A stretch of DNA of 30,515 bases from CAYUHK01 sp964475165 (GTDB taxonomy: Bacteria; Verrucomicrobiota; Kiritimatiellia; JAAZAB01), in the NCBI GenBank assembly GCA_964475165.1, contig CAYYVN010000015.1:1-30515 (forward strand), given 5' to 3'. The translations under genes and the position numbers were made by a program. Shown piece by piece: positions 17,102 to 25,381 of the stretch. The notes under the pieces are model-generated. The model did no database searches. It was not told where the DNA came from and was given only the letters and a program-made list of their open reading frames with translations. Every line of letters begins with the position of its first letter. The stretch's first letter is position 1.

Positions 17102-17511
17102 TTTTTATCCCCGCTATGTTTGTTTTTCAGAAGGCGGCGTATCTCTTTGATCAGCATATCCGGCTCTACGGGTTTTTCCAAGATCAAATCCACCGGCAGC
17201 CATTGAGGATCAATGGTCAAACTGCTGCCCGCGATCCCCAGGGTTTTGAGCATACCGGTCACCAGCATAATGCGCGTGGCCCGCAATTCGGGCAGGCTCC
17301 GCAGGCGACGCGCTATCTCCAGCCCCTCCGTATCGGTGCGCATCATCACATCCAGGATCACCAGATCAGGTTTGGTCTCCTGGGCCTGGCTGAGGCCGGC
17401 CGGGCCGTTGGTGGCCAGGTAGACCTCGTAATCGAAAGCCTCCAGAAGATCCCGCAGAGACCCCAGCAAGGCCTCATCATCATCAATCAATAATATGCGA
17501 GGTTTGCTCAT
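17098..17511 (-). CDS. Receiver-only response regulator, copy 2
   Basis: A 137-residue CheY-like receiver: acidic residues at 10-12 (LIDDDEA), phosphoacceptor Asp54 in VILDVMM, and Lys in ILEKPVEP. It shares DVMMRTDTEGLE and the WLPVDLILEKPV block with the flanking receivers, so the three are probably tandem duplicates. It differs in the beta4-alpha4 region (MLKTLGIAGSSLTIDPQW instead of the KxLPxxFEPD pattern), which may change partner choice. It overlaps both neighbours by 4 bases (ATGA), so translation is coupled. Confidence 0.9.
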   Translation of the reverse strand: MSKPRILLIDDDEALLGSLRDLLEAFDYEVYLATNGPAGLSQAQETKPDLVILDVMMRTDTEGLEIARRLRSLPELRATRIMLVTGMLKTLGIAGSSLTIDPQWLPVDLILEKPVEPDMLIKEIRRLLKNKHSGDKK

Positions 17512-17921
17512 CGGCTGCTGGCGGATAAGGCCTTGGCCACGCGTTTCAGCAAGACCCGCGGATCAACCGGTTTTTCCAGCACAGCCTGGACGGGCAGCCA
17601 ATCCGCATCTGGTTCATAGGCAAAGGGCAGGCGCTTAGCCTTGCGAATGCCCGTCATGATGATCACCGGCAATGTAGCGCCCTTTTGCTGACCTTGCAGG
17701 CGTTTGACAACCTCAAACCCTTCATGATCATGATCCATCATCACATCCAGGAGGATCAGGTCCGGCTGCTGGGTCTGGGCCTGCCGCAGGCCTTCCGTGC
17801 CGTTAGCGGCGGTAAATACCGTATAGCCTTCGGCCTTCAGAATAGCGGCGATGCTTTCCACCAGGTTGCTATCATCATCGACGACCAGGATCTTCTTGCT
17901 GTTCTCTTGTTTCTTGATCAA
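17508..17921 (-). CDS. Receiver-only response regulator, copy 3 (first of the tandem, TTG start)
   Basis: A 137-residue CheY-like receiver with acidic pocket VVDDDSN, phosphoacceptor Asp59 in LILLDVMM, and Lys in VLEKPVDP. The frame remains open back to 18116 inside hydA, but that extension has no receiver character. A TTG at 17921 lies 6 bases after AAGGAAGG and makes a protein the same length as copy 2, so I chose it. It lies 49 bases after hydA, separated by a small hairpin. It has DVMMDHDHEGFE where the others have TDTEG. No output domain. Confidence 0.88.
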   Translation of the reverse strand: MIKKQENSKKILVVDDDSNLVESIAAILKAEGYTVFTAANGTEGLRQAQTQQPDLILLDVMMDHDHEGFEVVKRLQGQQKGATLPVIIMTGIRKAKRLPFAYEPDADWLPVQAVLEKPVDPRVLLKRVAKALSASSR

Positions 17922-17927
17922 GTTAAA

Positions 17928-17935
17928 CCTTCCTT
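17928..17935 (-). promoter_or_regulatory. Ribosome binding site deciding the TTG start of response regulator 3
   Basis: AAGGAAGG on the minus strand, 6 bases before TTG at 17921. No ATG or GTG is well placed nearby, so this site argues for the TTG start. Confidence 0.6.
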
Positions 17936-17957
17936 TAGAGACGGAGCCGTGAGATTT

Positions 17958-17971
17958 AAGCCGCCGGGCTT
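17958..17971 (-). other. Small stem-loop between hydA and the response regulators
   Basis: AAGCC-CGGC-GGCTT forms a perfect 5-base stem with a 4-base loop directly after the hydA stop codon, followed by TAAAT and no long T-run. It may be an mRNA processing or stability element, or a weak attenuator lowering expression of the downstream receivers. Confidence 0.3.
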
Positions 17972-19743
17972 CATACCCGTGGGCGGCGTTGATATTTGGT
18001 ATGCAAAAGGCGATGCGCCTTGGGCCCCAGGGGCGCTCCCAGAAATTCGCCGTAGACCTGTTTGATCTTGGGATTATCATGCGACTGGCGCAAGATCTTT
18101 TCCTCGTCTTCCGCATAGATGGCCGCCAGCCTTTGCTGCCTTACATAATCATTGGTGATCCTGGGTTGACCGCCCCCGCCGATGCAGCCGCCGGGGCAGG
18201 TCATGATCTCCACAAAATGATATTCAGCCTCACCGGCCTTGATTTTTTCGAGGATCGTGCGCGCGTTACCGAGGCCGGAAGCCACCACCACGCGCAAGGT
18301 CTGGCCCTCGAGGAAGGACCATTCCGGCAAGGTCTGCTTGATCTGGATGGCAAACTCCTTGATGCCTTTGAGTCCGGCCAGCGTTTCCACATGCAGCTTC
18401 TCAAAGGGCAGTTTGCTGCCGGTGATCACTTCCCAGGCCGTGCGCAGGGCCGCTTCCATCACACCACCGCTATTGGCGAAGATATCGGCGGCACCCGAGG
18501 AAGTGCCCAGGATGGGATCCATCTCTTCATCGGGTAAGGCGAGGAAGTCTATGCCGGCTTCCTTGATCATCCGGGCCAACTCGCGGGTGGTGAGCACGGC
18601 ATCCACATCCTGGCAGCCGCTGGCGCGCATTTCGGGGCGTTCGGCTTCGTATTTCTTGGCATGGCAGGGCATCACCGAAACCACATAGAGATCCTCGGCG
18701 CGTTTACCAACCTTCGCCGCCCAGTAGGTTTTGGCAATCGCCCCGAACATCTGCTGCGGCGACTTACAAGTAGATACATTCGGGAGAAACTCGGGGTAGA
18801 AATGCTCAACGAATTTTATCCAACCCGGCGAGCAACTGGTGAATTGGGGTAGGGCCACCTTCTCCTTGAATTTGACGGCGCGTTCCAGACGGCTGAGCAG
18901 TTCCATGCCCTCTTCGATGATGGTCAAATCCGCCGAGAAATTCGTATCGAAAACCGTATCGAATCCCAGCCGTCGCAAAGCCGCTACCATCTTGCCCGTG
19001 ACCCGCGTGCCGGGCGGCAATCCGAAACATTCTCCCAGCGAAGCGCGCACCGCCGGCGCCGTCTGCACCACCACCGTTTTCGATTTATCTTCGAGCGCGC
19101 GCCAGACCTTGGGGATATGATTGGTTTCCACAATGGCGCCCACCGGACAGACCGCCGCACATTGTCCGCATTGGATGCAGGTGACTTCTTCCAGGTTAAG
19201 ATCGAAGGCCGGGCCGATCACTGTCTGGAAGCCCCTGAATTGCGGGAAGAGGGCGCCCACTTGCTGGATTTGATCGCAGACGGCCACGCAACGGCGGCAT
19301 TTGATGCATTTACCGCTATCGCGCACGAGGCCGGCCGTGCTCTGATCGATGCGCGCCACTGGTTTGGCGCCCTGATAGCGCACGGTTTTAATCCCGAGTT
19401 CATGGGCCAGGCGGCGCAGTTCGCAATCTTCGCTGCGTTCGCATGCCTGGCAATCGCCTTCATGTTCCGAAAGGATCAGTTCCACCACTGTGCGCCGCGC
19501 CTCGCGTACGCGACCGTTATGGGTATGCACCCGCATGCCTTCGGTAACGGGAGTGACGCAGGAGGCCACCAGATTCTTGGCGCCTTCCACTTCCACCAGG
19601 CAGACGCGACAGGCCCCGATGGCCTGCACACCCTCCAGATGGCAGAGGGTGGGTATCCTGATACCCAGTTGCGCGGCCGCCTGCAGGATCGTGGTCCCTT
19701 GCGGCACGGTCACTTTTCTGGAATCAATCGTTAGCGCTGGCAT
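17971..19743 (-). CDS. hydA: [FeFe]-hydrogenase catalytic subunit HydA (HndD-like)
   Basis: A 590-residue catalytic subunit of a soluble multimeric group A [FeFe]-hydrogenase, reducing H+ or oxidising H2. In order: an N-terminal [2Fe-2S] ferredoxin domain (C34, C45, C48, C62), a His-Cys3 [4Fe-4S] cluster (H94, C98, C101, C107), two [4Fe-4S] clusters (C146/149/152/156; C189/192/195/199) and the H-cluster domain. Motif L2 is MPCHAKKYE (358-366) and L3 is EIMTCPGGCIGGGGQP (512-527). L1 reads TSCSPGW (302-308), with Ser305 where TSCCPxW has its second Cys. A small C-terminal domain (HDNP...LLHTKYQRRP) ends the protein. ATG 19743 has AAGGAG 8 bases upstream; a TTG at 19749 is too close. It starts 12 bases after hydB. 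Confidence 0.95.
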   Translation of the reverse strand: MPALTIDSRKVTVPQGTTILQAAAQLGIRIPTLCHLEGVQAIGACRVCLVEVEGAKNLVASCVTPVTEGMRVHTHNGRVREARRTVVELILSEHEGDCQACERSEDCELRRLAHELGIKTVRYQGAKPVARIDQSTAGLVRDSGKCIKCRRCVAVCDQIQQVGALFPQFRGFQTVIGPAFDLNLEEVTCIQCGQCAAVCPVGAIVETNHIPKVWRALEDKSKTVVVQTAPAVRASLGECFGLPPGTRVTGKMVAALRRLGFDTVFDTNFSADLTIIEEGMELLSRLERAVKFKEKVALPQFTSCSPGWIKFVEHFYPEFLPNVSTCKSPQQMFGAIAKTYWAAKVGKRAEDLYVVSVMPCHAKKYEAERPEMRASGCQDVDAVLTTRELARMIKEAGIDFLALPDEEMDPILGTSSGAADIFANSGGVMEAALRTAWEVITGSKLPFEKLHVETLAGLKGIKEFAIQIKQTLPEWSFLEGQTLRVVVASGLGNARTILEKIKAGEAEYHFVEIMTCPGGCIGGGGQPRITNDYVRQQRLAAIYAEDEEKILRQSHDNPKIKQVYGEFLGAPLGPKAHRLLHTKYQRRPRV

Positions 19744-19755
19744 CAGCAAAACTCC

Positions 19756-22700
19756 TTAGGGTTGTTGGGTGGTTGGTTCCCGATAATCACAACGGAGACA
19801 GCGCCGCGCTTCGCGCAAGGCCGCGCGCTTGCTCAGCGGCAACTCCAGTTCCTTGAAATTCCCCCGGCGCTGCTTGAGGGGCAAGAGCCGCTGCGCCGCG
19901 CGCGGGTATTCCAGCGGATCGGCGTCGGGATCAAAAAAAGTATCGCAATTGTGAGCCTGGCGCCAGAAGGCATGCGGGGCGCCACTCAGATAGGCATCCA
20001 TGGCCACGGCGGCGCGCTCGCCGGCGGCAATGGCCTCCACCACCGAGGCCGGACCGGTGAGGGCATCGCCCCCGGCGAAGAGCCAGGGCTGGGCCGTCTG
20101 TCCCGTTAAGGGATCGGCCTGCAGCCAGCCGTTGGCGATCAGGTTCAGTTTGGTATCCTTGGCAAAATCGTTGCAGCGCAGCTGCTGCCCGATGGCGGCC
20201 ACGATTTGATCGCCAGCCAATACGAAGGTCTCGCCTGGCATGGGCTCGGCGCGCCGCCGGCCGCTGCGATCAAAAGCGCCCAGCTGCATCTTCTGGCAAC
20301 GCAAGCCAACCAGCTGATCGCCTTCCAGGAGCATCTCGGCGGGGGCCGCCAGGAAAACGAAACGCACGCCTTCGCGCTGGGCTTCAGCCACCTCTGCGGC
20401 GTAGGCCGGCATCTGCTCGCGTGTGCGCCGATAGATAACCGTCACTGACTGAGCGCCCAGACGCTGCATGGTGCGCGCCACATCAATGGCCACATTGCCG
20501 CCACCGATGATCAGGATCTCACGGCCGATTTGGGGGCGGCGGCCCAGATTAAAATCGCGTAAGAAAGTTATCCCATCCACGATCCGTTCGGTTGGCCCGC
20601 TGATTTGCAACTGACTGCCCAGCGGAGCCCCGACGGCCAGATAGACGGCGGCATAGCCTTCTTTTTTGAGATCCGCCAGCGAGAAATCACGGCCCAGACG
20701 ATGACCGGTTTGGATGGTGACGCCCAAACGCTGAATCATTTTTAGCTCCCGTTCCAAGGCGGCGCGCGGCAAACGATAGGCCGGAATAGCCTGGACGAGC
20801 ATACCCCCCGGGCGCTGTTCGGCCTCCAAGACACGCGGGGCATAGCCCAGCCGGGCCAGGAAATAGGCGCAGGAGAGACCGGCCGGCCCCGCGCCGATGA
20901 TGGCTATTTTTTTGGCGGCATTAGCGGGATCGCGCCGCACTTCCGGCAGGGCCGGGCGCTGTTCCTGCTCCACCATGAAACGCTTGACGCTGCGAATAGC
21001 TACTGGGTCATCCAAGCTGGCGCGGCGACAGCGGCTTTCGCAAGGATGAAAGCAGACAGCGGCACATACCACCGCGAAAGGATTGCGTTCGCGATGCAGA
21101 CGCAAAGCCTCGCTGTATCTTTGCTCCCCGGTAAGAGAAACGAATCCGGGCACATCCACTCCCGCCGGGCAGGCATTCTGGCAGGGGGCCACCACCAGTG
21201 CCGGGCAAACGCCGGCTGGGCAGCGTTTATCCCTGATATGGGCGATATATTCATCCCGGAAATGGCGCAGGGTTGAGAGCACAGGATTGGCGGCTGTCTG
21301 GCCCAACCCGCAAAGCGATGTATCCATGATCTGCCGACTGAGCTGCTCCAAGCGTTCGAGGTCGGCCATCTCGCCGGTACCGGCGCAGATACGTTCCAGA
21401 ATTTCCAGAATGCGTTTGGTGCCGACGCGGCAGGGCACGCATTTACCGCAGGATTCTTCCTGCACAAAATCCATGAAATAGCGGGCCATATCCACCATGC
21501 AGGTGTCTTCATCCATAACGATTAAGCCGCCGGAGCCCATGATGGCGCCCAGTTCCGCCAGAGATTCGTAATCCACCGGCACATTCAAGTGCTGCTTGGG
21601 GATACAGCCGCCAGAAGGGCCGCCTATTTGAGCGGCCTTGAATTGTTTGCCGCCGGGGATCCCACCGCCGATATCGTAGATCAGGGTGCCCAGACTGGTG
21701 CCGATGGGCACTTCGATCAAGCCCACATTATTCACATTACCGGTTAAGGCGAAGATCTTCGTACCCGGCGAACGCGCCGTGCCCATGGCCGTAAAGCTCG
21801 TGGCGCCGGCGCGAATGATCTGGGGCACATTACCGAAAGTCTCCACATTATTGAGGATGGAAGGTTTATCCCAAAGCCCCTTTTGAGCCGGAAAAGGTGG
21901 CCGCGGCCGCGGCTCGCCCCGGCCGCCCTCAACCGAACGCATGAGAGCGGTTTCTTCCCCGCAAACGAAGGCCCCCGAGCCATGCGCCACGTGGATATCG
22001 AAGTTGAAATCGGTGCCCAAGATCGCGCGGCCCAGGAGACCATATTGACGGCAGGCGCTGATGGCTTTGGCGAGCCGCTGCAGTGCCAGGGGATATTCGG
22101 CGCGGCAATAGATATAGCCGGTATCAGCGCCGATGGCCCTGGCCCCAATCAGCATGCCTTCGAGCAGGGCATGCGGGTCGGATTCGATCAAACTGCGGTC
22201 CATGAAAGCGCCCGGATCGCCTTCATCGGCATTGCAGAGAATATATTTTTGCGGGCCAGGCGCCTGCCGGCAGAACTCCCACTTCAGGCCGGTGGGAAAG
22301 CCGGCCCCGCCGCGCCCGCGCAGGCCGGAGCGTTTGAGCTCGGCGATGATCTCAGCGGGCGTCATCTGGGTTAAGGCCTTGGCCAGAGCCTGGTAGCCGT
22401 CCCGGCCGATATAATCCTCGATGCTCTCAGCGGCGATCTTGCCCTTATTACGGAGCACAACCAGCTGCTGTTCGGCAAAGAAAGGGATCTGTTCATACCG
22501 CGGAACGAACCGCTGGCTGACCGGATCCTTGAACATGAGGCGTTCGATGGGTTGCCGATCCACTATATGCCGCGAGATGATCTCGGGCACATCCGCCGCC
22601 GTCACCTTGTTATAGAAAAAGCCGCCGGGATAAATGATCAGGATGGGGCCCAAGGCGCAGAAACCGTTACAGCCAGTCTCCACCAAGCGGACGGAGCGGG

Positions 22701-22935
22701 TTAAGCGGCGGCTTCTGAGCTCGGCGCGCAAGGCATCGCGCAACGCATCGGCGCCGGAAGAGATGCAGCTGGTACCCATGCAGAGCATCAGCTCATAGGG
22801 ACGCCGGTCTCCCAGGGCCGACCAGCTGCTATCGGGGTTGGTCTGACGCAAAGCAAAACGCGCCGCCGCCGCCAGCTTGATCCGGTCAAGATCCTGGGCT
22901 GTTTTAATCTGGGTTGGTTGGCGGGATTGTTTCAT
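19756..22935 (-). CDS. hydB: HydB-type NADH/FMN subunit fused to a GltD/NfnB-type FAD-NADP(H) module
   Basis: A 1059-residue fusion. First, a thioredoxin-like [2Fe-2S] domain (C52, C57, C89, C93). Then a NuoF/HydB module with the FMN/NADH glycine-rich GLRGRGGAGFPTG (204-216), NADEGDPGAF (235-244), an SLBB-like region and a [4Fe-4S] site (ESCGKCVPC, C496/499/502, and C542). Where HydB normally ends with two ferredoxin clusters, a GltD-type Fe-S domain follows (C585, C589, C624, C628, C632, C636). A full FAD/NAD(P) oxidoreductase comes next: GAGPAG (681-686), GGGNVA (811-816), YRRTREQMPA (835-844) typical of NADP(H)-binding GltD/NfnB, and FAD closure LFAGGDALTGPASVVEA. A tail carries CLRC (1046-1049). 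It overlaps hydC by 4 bases. It should pass electrons among NAD(H), NADP(H), ferredoxin and HydA; the direction is inferred, not shown. Confidence 0.93.
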   Translation of the reverse strand: MKQSRQPTQIKTAQDLDRIKLAAAARFALRQTNPDSSWSALGDRRPYELMLCMGTSCISSGADALRDALRAELRSRRLTRSVRLVETGCNGFCALGPILIIYPGGFFYNKVTAADVPEIISRHIVDRQPIERLMFKDPVSQRFVPRYEQIPFFAEQQLVVLRNKGKIAAESIEDYIGRDGYQALAKALTQMTPAEIIAELKRSGLRGRGGAGFPTGLKWEFCRQAPGPQKYILCNADEGDPGAFMDRSLIESDPHALLEGMLIGARAIGADTGYIYCRAEYPLALQRLAKAISACRQYGLLGRAILGTDFNFDIHVAHGSGAFVCGEETALMRSVEGGRGEPRPRPPFPAQKGLWDKPSILNNVETFGNVPQIIRAGATSFTAMGTARSPGTKIFALTGNVNNVGLIEVPIGTSLGTLIYDIGGGIPGGKQFKAAQIGGPSGGCIPKQHLNVPVDYESLAELGAIMGSGGLIVMDEDTCMVDMARYFMDFVQEESCGKCVPCRVGTKRILEILERICAGTGEMADLERLEQLSRQIMDTSLCGLGQTAANPVLSTLRHFRDEYIAHIRDKRCPAGVCPALVVAPCQNACPAGVDVPGFVSLTGEQRYSEALRLHRERNPFAVVCAAVCFHPCESRCRRASLDDPVAIRSVKRFMVEQEQRPALPEVRRDPANAAKKIAIIGAGPAGLSCAYFLARLGYAPRVLEAEQRPGGMLVQAIPAYRLPRAALERELKMIQRLGVTIQTGHRLGRDFSLADLKKEGYAAVYLAVGAPLGSQLQISGPTERIVDGITFLRDFNLGRRPQIGREILIIGGGNVAIDVARTMQRLGAQSVTVIYRRTREQMPAYAAEVAEAQREGVRFVFLAAPAEMLLEGDQLVGLRCQKMQLGAFDRSGRRRAEPMPGETFVLAGDQIVAAIGQQLRCNDFAKDTKLNLIANGWLQADPLTGQTAQPWLFAGGDALTGPASVVEAIAAGERAAVAMDAYLSGAPHAFWRQAHNCDTFFDPDADPLEYPRAAQRLLPLKQRRGNFKELELPLSKRAALREARRCLRCDYREPTTQQP

Positions 22936-23468
22936 GATGTTGCTTTATCTTCCTGCTGGCGATAAGCCGCTATAATCGCTTTAACTCCATTGGGTTTTAC
23001 CCGGCGATGCGTATGTTCGTTGATCATAACCACCGGCGCCAGGCCGCAGGCGCCAAAGCAACGCCCCACGCTCAAGGAAAAGAGCCGATCGGCGGTGGTG
23101 GCGCCGACATCAATCCCCAGTTCCTTGCGGAAAGCCTCCAGGACCTTCACGCCGCCGCGCACATAACAGGCTGTCCCCAGGCAAACGCGCACTTGATATT
23201 TACCCTTGGGCACAGTCGAAAAAAACGAATAGAAGCCCACCACACCGGCCACTTCGCTATAGGATTTATTGAACCTGGCACAGATCATTTGCAGGGCCGG
23301 CGCTGGCAGATAACCGAAAAGATCTTGCGCGGTTTGCAGAGCCGGAATGAGGGCGCCAGCCTGGGAGGACTGAGCGGCCAAGGCTTTCTCCAAGCGCCGT
23401 AAGAGGGTTTTTTCGCTCGGGCCAGCGCAGCCTGCGCAGCTTGATGGTTTTCTGCTTTTTCTGCTCAT
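22932..23468 (-). CDS. hydC: HydC, NuoE-like [2Fe-2S] subunit of the hydrogenase
   Basis: A 178-residue thioredoxin-like ferredoxin subunit, homologous to the 24-kDa NuoE subunit. The helical N-terminal part (LIPALQTAQDLFGYLP, FNKSYSEVAGVVGFYSFF) is typical. The [2Fe-2S] ligands are C96 and C101 (RVCLGTACYVRGG) and C137 and C141 (GRCFGACGLAPV). It should dock to HydB and pass electrons to the FMN site. An extra N-terminal CAGC (11-14) precedes the domain. Start and stop overlap the kinase and hydB genes by 4 bases each, consistent with stoichiometric synthesis. Confidence 0.94.
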   Translation of the reverse strand: MSRKSRKPSSCAGCAGPSEKTLLRRLEKALAAQSSQAGALIPALQTAQDLFGYLPAPALQMICARFNKSYSEVAGVVGFYSFFSTVPKGKYQVRVCLGTACYVRGGVKVLEAFRKELGIDVGATTADRLFSLSVGRCFGACGLAPVVMINEHTHRRVKPNGVKAIIAAYRQQEDKATS

Positions 23469-25381
23469 GATTGCTTCTCAGTGGGCTGCCATTGGGGCAG
23501 GGTGAAGATCGCTGCCGTGCCCCAACCGGCACTCGATTCTATTTTGATCCGGCCGTGATGCGCCTCGATAATATGTTTGGTGATAAACAGCCCCAAGCCG
23601 GTGCCGCGCCCCTTACGAGCCGGCTGATCCAGGCGGAAGAATTTCTGGAATAAAAGCTTCAATTTATCGGGAGCGATAGCCGGGCCGTCGTTATGAATAC
23701 GGAATTCCACAAAATCTCCCTGAACAGTGGCGGCCATCTCGATGGTTCCGCCCGGCTTACCGTATTTGAGCGCATTACTCAAAAGGTTATCGAAGATCTC
23801 ACGCGTCATATTAAAGTCGGCATGGAGCAGGATATCCGTCCCGATCCGCTCGTTGACCTGCATGGCAGCGGCCTCCAGGCCCGGCTCATAGGATTCCAGG
23901 AGGGGGGCGATGATTTCTTCCTTAACGGCAATGGCGCAGGGTTCGGGTTTCAATTCCTGATTTTCGATCCGCGACAGGCTCAGATAGCTGCGGGTCATAT
24001 CGATCAGGCGCCGCACGCTCTTATCGCAGACCAGCAAAGCTTTATCCTGCTGCTCGGTTAAAGGCCCCAGCTTGCCCTGGCGCAGCAGATAGAGATAATT
24101 AACGATACTGGCGATGGGGCTTTTGAGTTCATGGGCCACGAACCCCAGCATTTCCATATAGCTGCGATTAGTGGCTTTGAGGCGCTGCTCGCGCTCCAGC
24201 AACCGCGCCGACATATTGTTGAAGGTGCGGATCAGCGTGGCCACCTCCGAACAGGCGCGCCCGGTGGGCACTTCGATCCGGCCATTGCCCTGCGAGATAT
24301 GCGAGACGGCTTCCACCAATTGATGCACCGGCCGCGAGATACGATTGGCCAGCCAATAGGCCAGGCCCAGTGCGACCAGTAGCGCAAAGGAACACAGGAT
24401 GCCATAACGCACCATGAGATTACGGCCGTAATCCAAGAAAGGCTGACGCAGAATACCGGCATAAAGAATGCCCACTACTTTCCCCTCGATATCCCGAATG
24501 GGATCATAGGCCGCCAGATACCAATCCTTGACCACGAAAGCCTCGCCCACCCAGGAGCGGCCGTTATCCAGCACTTGATTGGCAACCTCCTTGGAAACGC
24601 GCGAGCCCAGCGCCCGGTTACCGTTGGCTTGGGTCACGGTGGTGGCAATGCGGCTATCATCCAGGAAGATGGTGGCCGTGCCCATAGGCATGCTTTTATA
24701 GGTTTCGTTGCCATAGACCAGCTCGCGGATGCGATCGACCACTTCCTGGTTTCTATTCAGCAGTTTCCCGCCATAGACCACGGCCATGAGCTGCGAGTTT
24801 TGTTTGACGGGCGCCGCCGCCAGCATGATCATGCCGCGCTCTTCGGCCTGTTTGGATTGCAGGCGCGCGTGCGGGGTATGCTCGATTTCCAGAAAGGCTT
24901 GTTCGGCCAGGCCATCGGCTTCCTGTTTTAGATCGGCGTTGGACCACAACACAACCCCCGCCGCCTGCTCGCCTTCCAGGGCGCGGAGCATGATGGGATC
25001 ATGGATCTTGCTATCCCCGGTATGGAAGGGTGGGGTGGTGCGAAAAACCACTTCACCCGTCGGCGAAACCAGACCCAGAAAATCCAGGTTGAAAGAGCGG
25101 CGCACGGCTTCCAGCCTGTTGCGCAGCTCGGCATTGGTCCAATCCTGCGCCGCGCAGCTCTCCAATACCTCGCGCTGGCCCTCCAGCAGGCGGACGATGG
25201 AATTGATGCGATCCAGGCGATGATTGAAAATGGCCCAGGCCGCGGAAAGATCGAAGCGCGCCTTATTCTGGGCCTCCTCCATGATCTGGCGCTTGATGGT
25301 CTGAATGCCAAAGAGGGTGGAAAGAATCGTGAAAAGCACCACGATGGCCGCGAAACCTTTGAATAGTTTGGTTCTAAGCAT
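23465..25381 (-). CDS. Membrane sensor histidine kinase (Cache-HAMP-HisKA-HATPase)
   Basis: A 638-residue sensor kinase. TM1 spans about 9-27. A large periplasmic part (about 30-322) contains Cache-like segments (LDFLGLVSPTGEVVFR; ATIFLDDSRIATTV; AFVVKDWYLAAYDPIRDIEGKVVGILYAG), the type that binds small organic acids or other ligands. TM2 is at about 326-346, then HAMP (to ~397), the HisKA H-box FVAHELKSPIAS with His417, and HATPase_c with the N-box DNLLSNALKYG and G-box GRGTGLGLF. All catalytic motifs are intact. It overlaps rex by 8 bases and hydC by 4, so it is made with the hydrogenase. Its likely targets are the three receivers at the end of the operon. The ligand is unknown. Confidence 0.93.
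   Translation of the reverse strand: MLRTKLFKGFAAIVVLFTILSTLFGIQTIKRQIMEEAQNKARFDLSAAWAIFNHRLDRINSIVRLLEGQREVLESCAAQDWTNAELRNRLEAVRRSFNLDFLGLVSPTGEVVFRTTPPFHTGDSKIHDPIMLRALEGEQAAGVVLWSNADLKQEADGLAEQAFLEIEHTPHARLQSKQAEERGMIMLAAAPVKQNSQLMAVVYGGKLLNRNQEVVDRIRELVYGNETYKSMPMGTATIFLDDSRIATTVTQANGNRALGSRVSKEVANQVLDNGRSWVGEAFVVKDWYLAAYDPIRDIEGKVVGILYAGILRQPFLDYGRNLMVRYGILCSFALLVALGLAYWLANRISRPVHQLVEAVSHISQGNGRIEVPTGRACSEVATLIRTFNNMSARLLEREQRLKATNRSYMEMLGFVAHELKSPIASIVNYLYLLRQGKLGPLTEQQDKALLVCDKSVRRLIDMTRSYLSLSRIENQELKPEPCAIAVKEEIIAPLLESYEPGLEAAAMQVNERIGTDILLHADFNMTREIFDNLLSNALKYGKPGGTIEMAATVQGDFVEFRIHNDGPAIAPDKLKLLFQKFFRLDQPARKGRGTGLGLFITKHIIEAHHGRIKIESSAGWGTAAIFTLPQWQPTEKQS

Noticed and set aside
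17922..18116. N-terminal extension of response regulator 3 into hydA
   Set aside because: The extra 65 residues do not look like a receiver or any domain, and a well-placed ribosome binding site precedes TTG 17921.
19117..19734. Open frame of 205 codons on the plus strand
   Set aside because: Antisense to the Fe-S domains of hydA, composition rich in His/Ala/Gly and no family resemblance.
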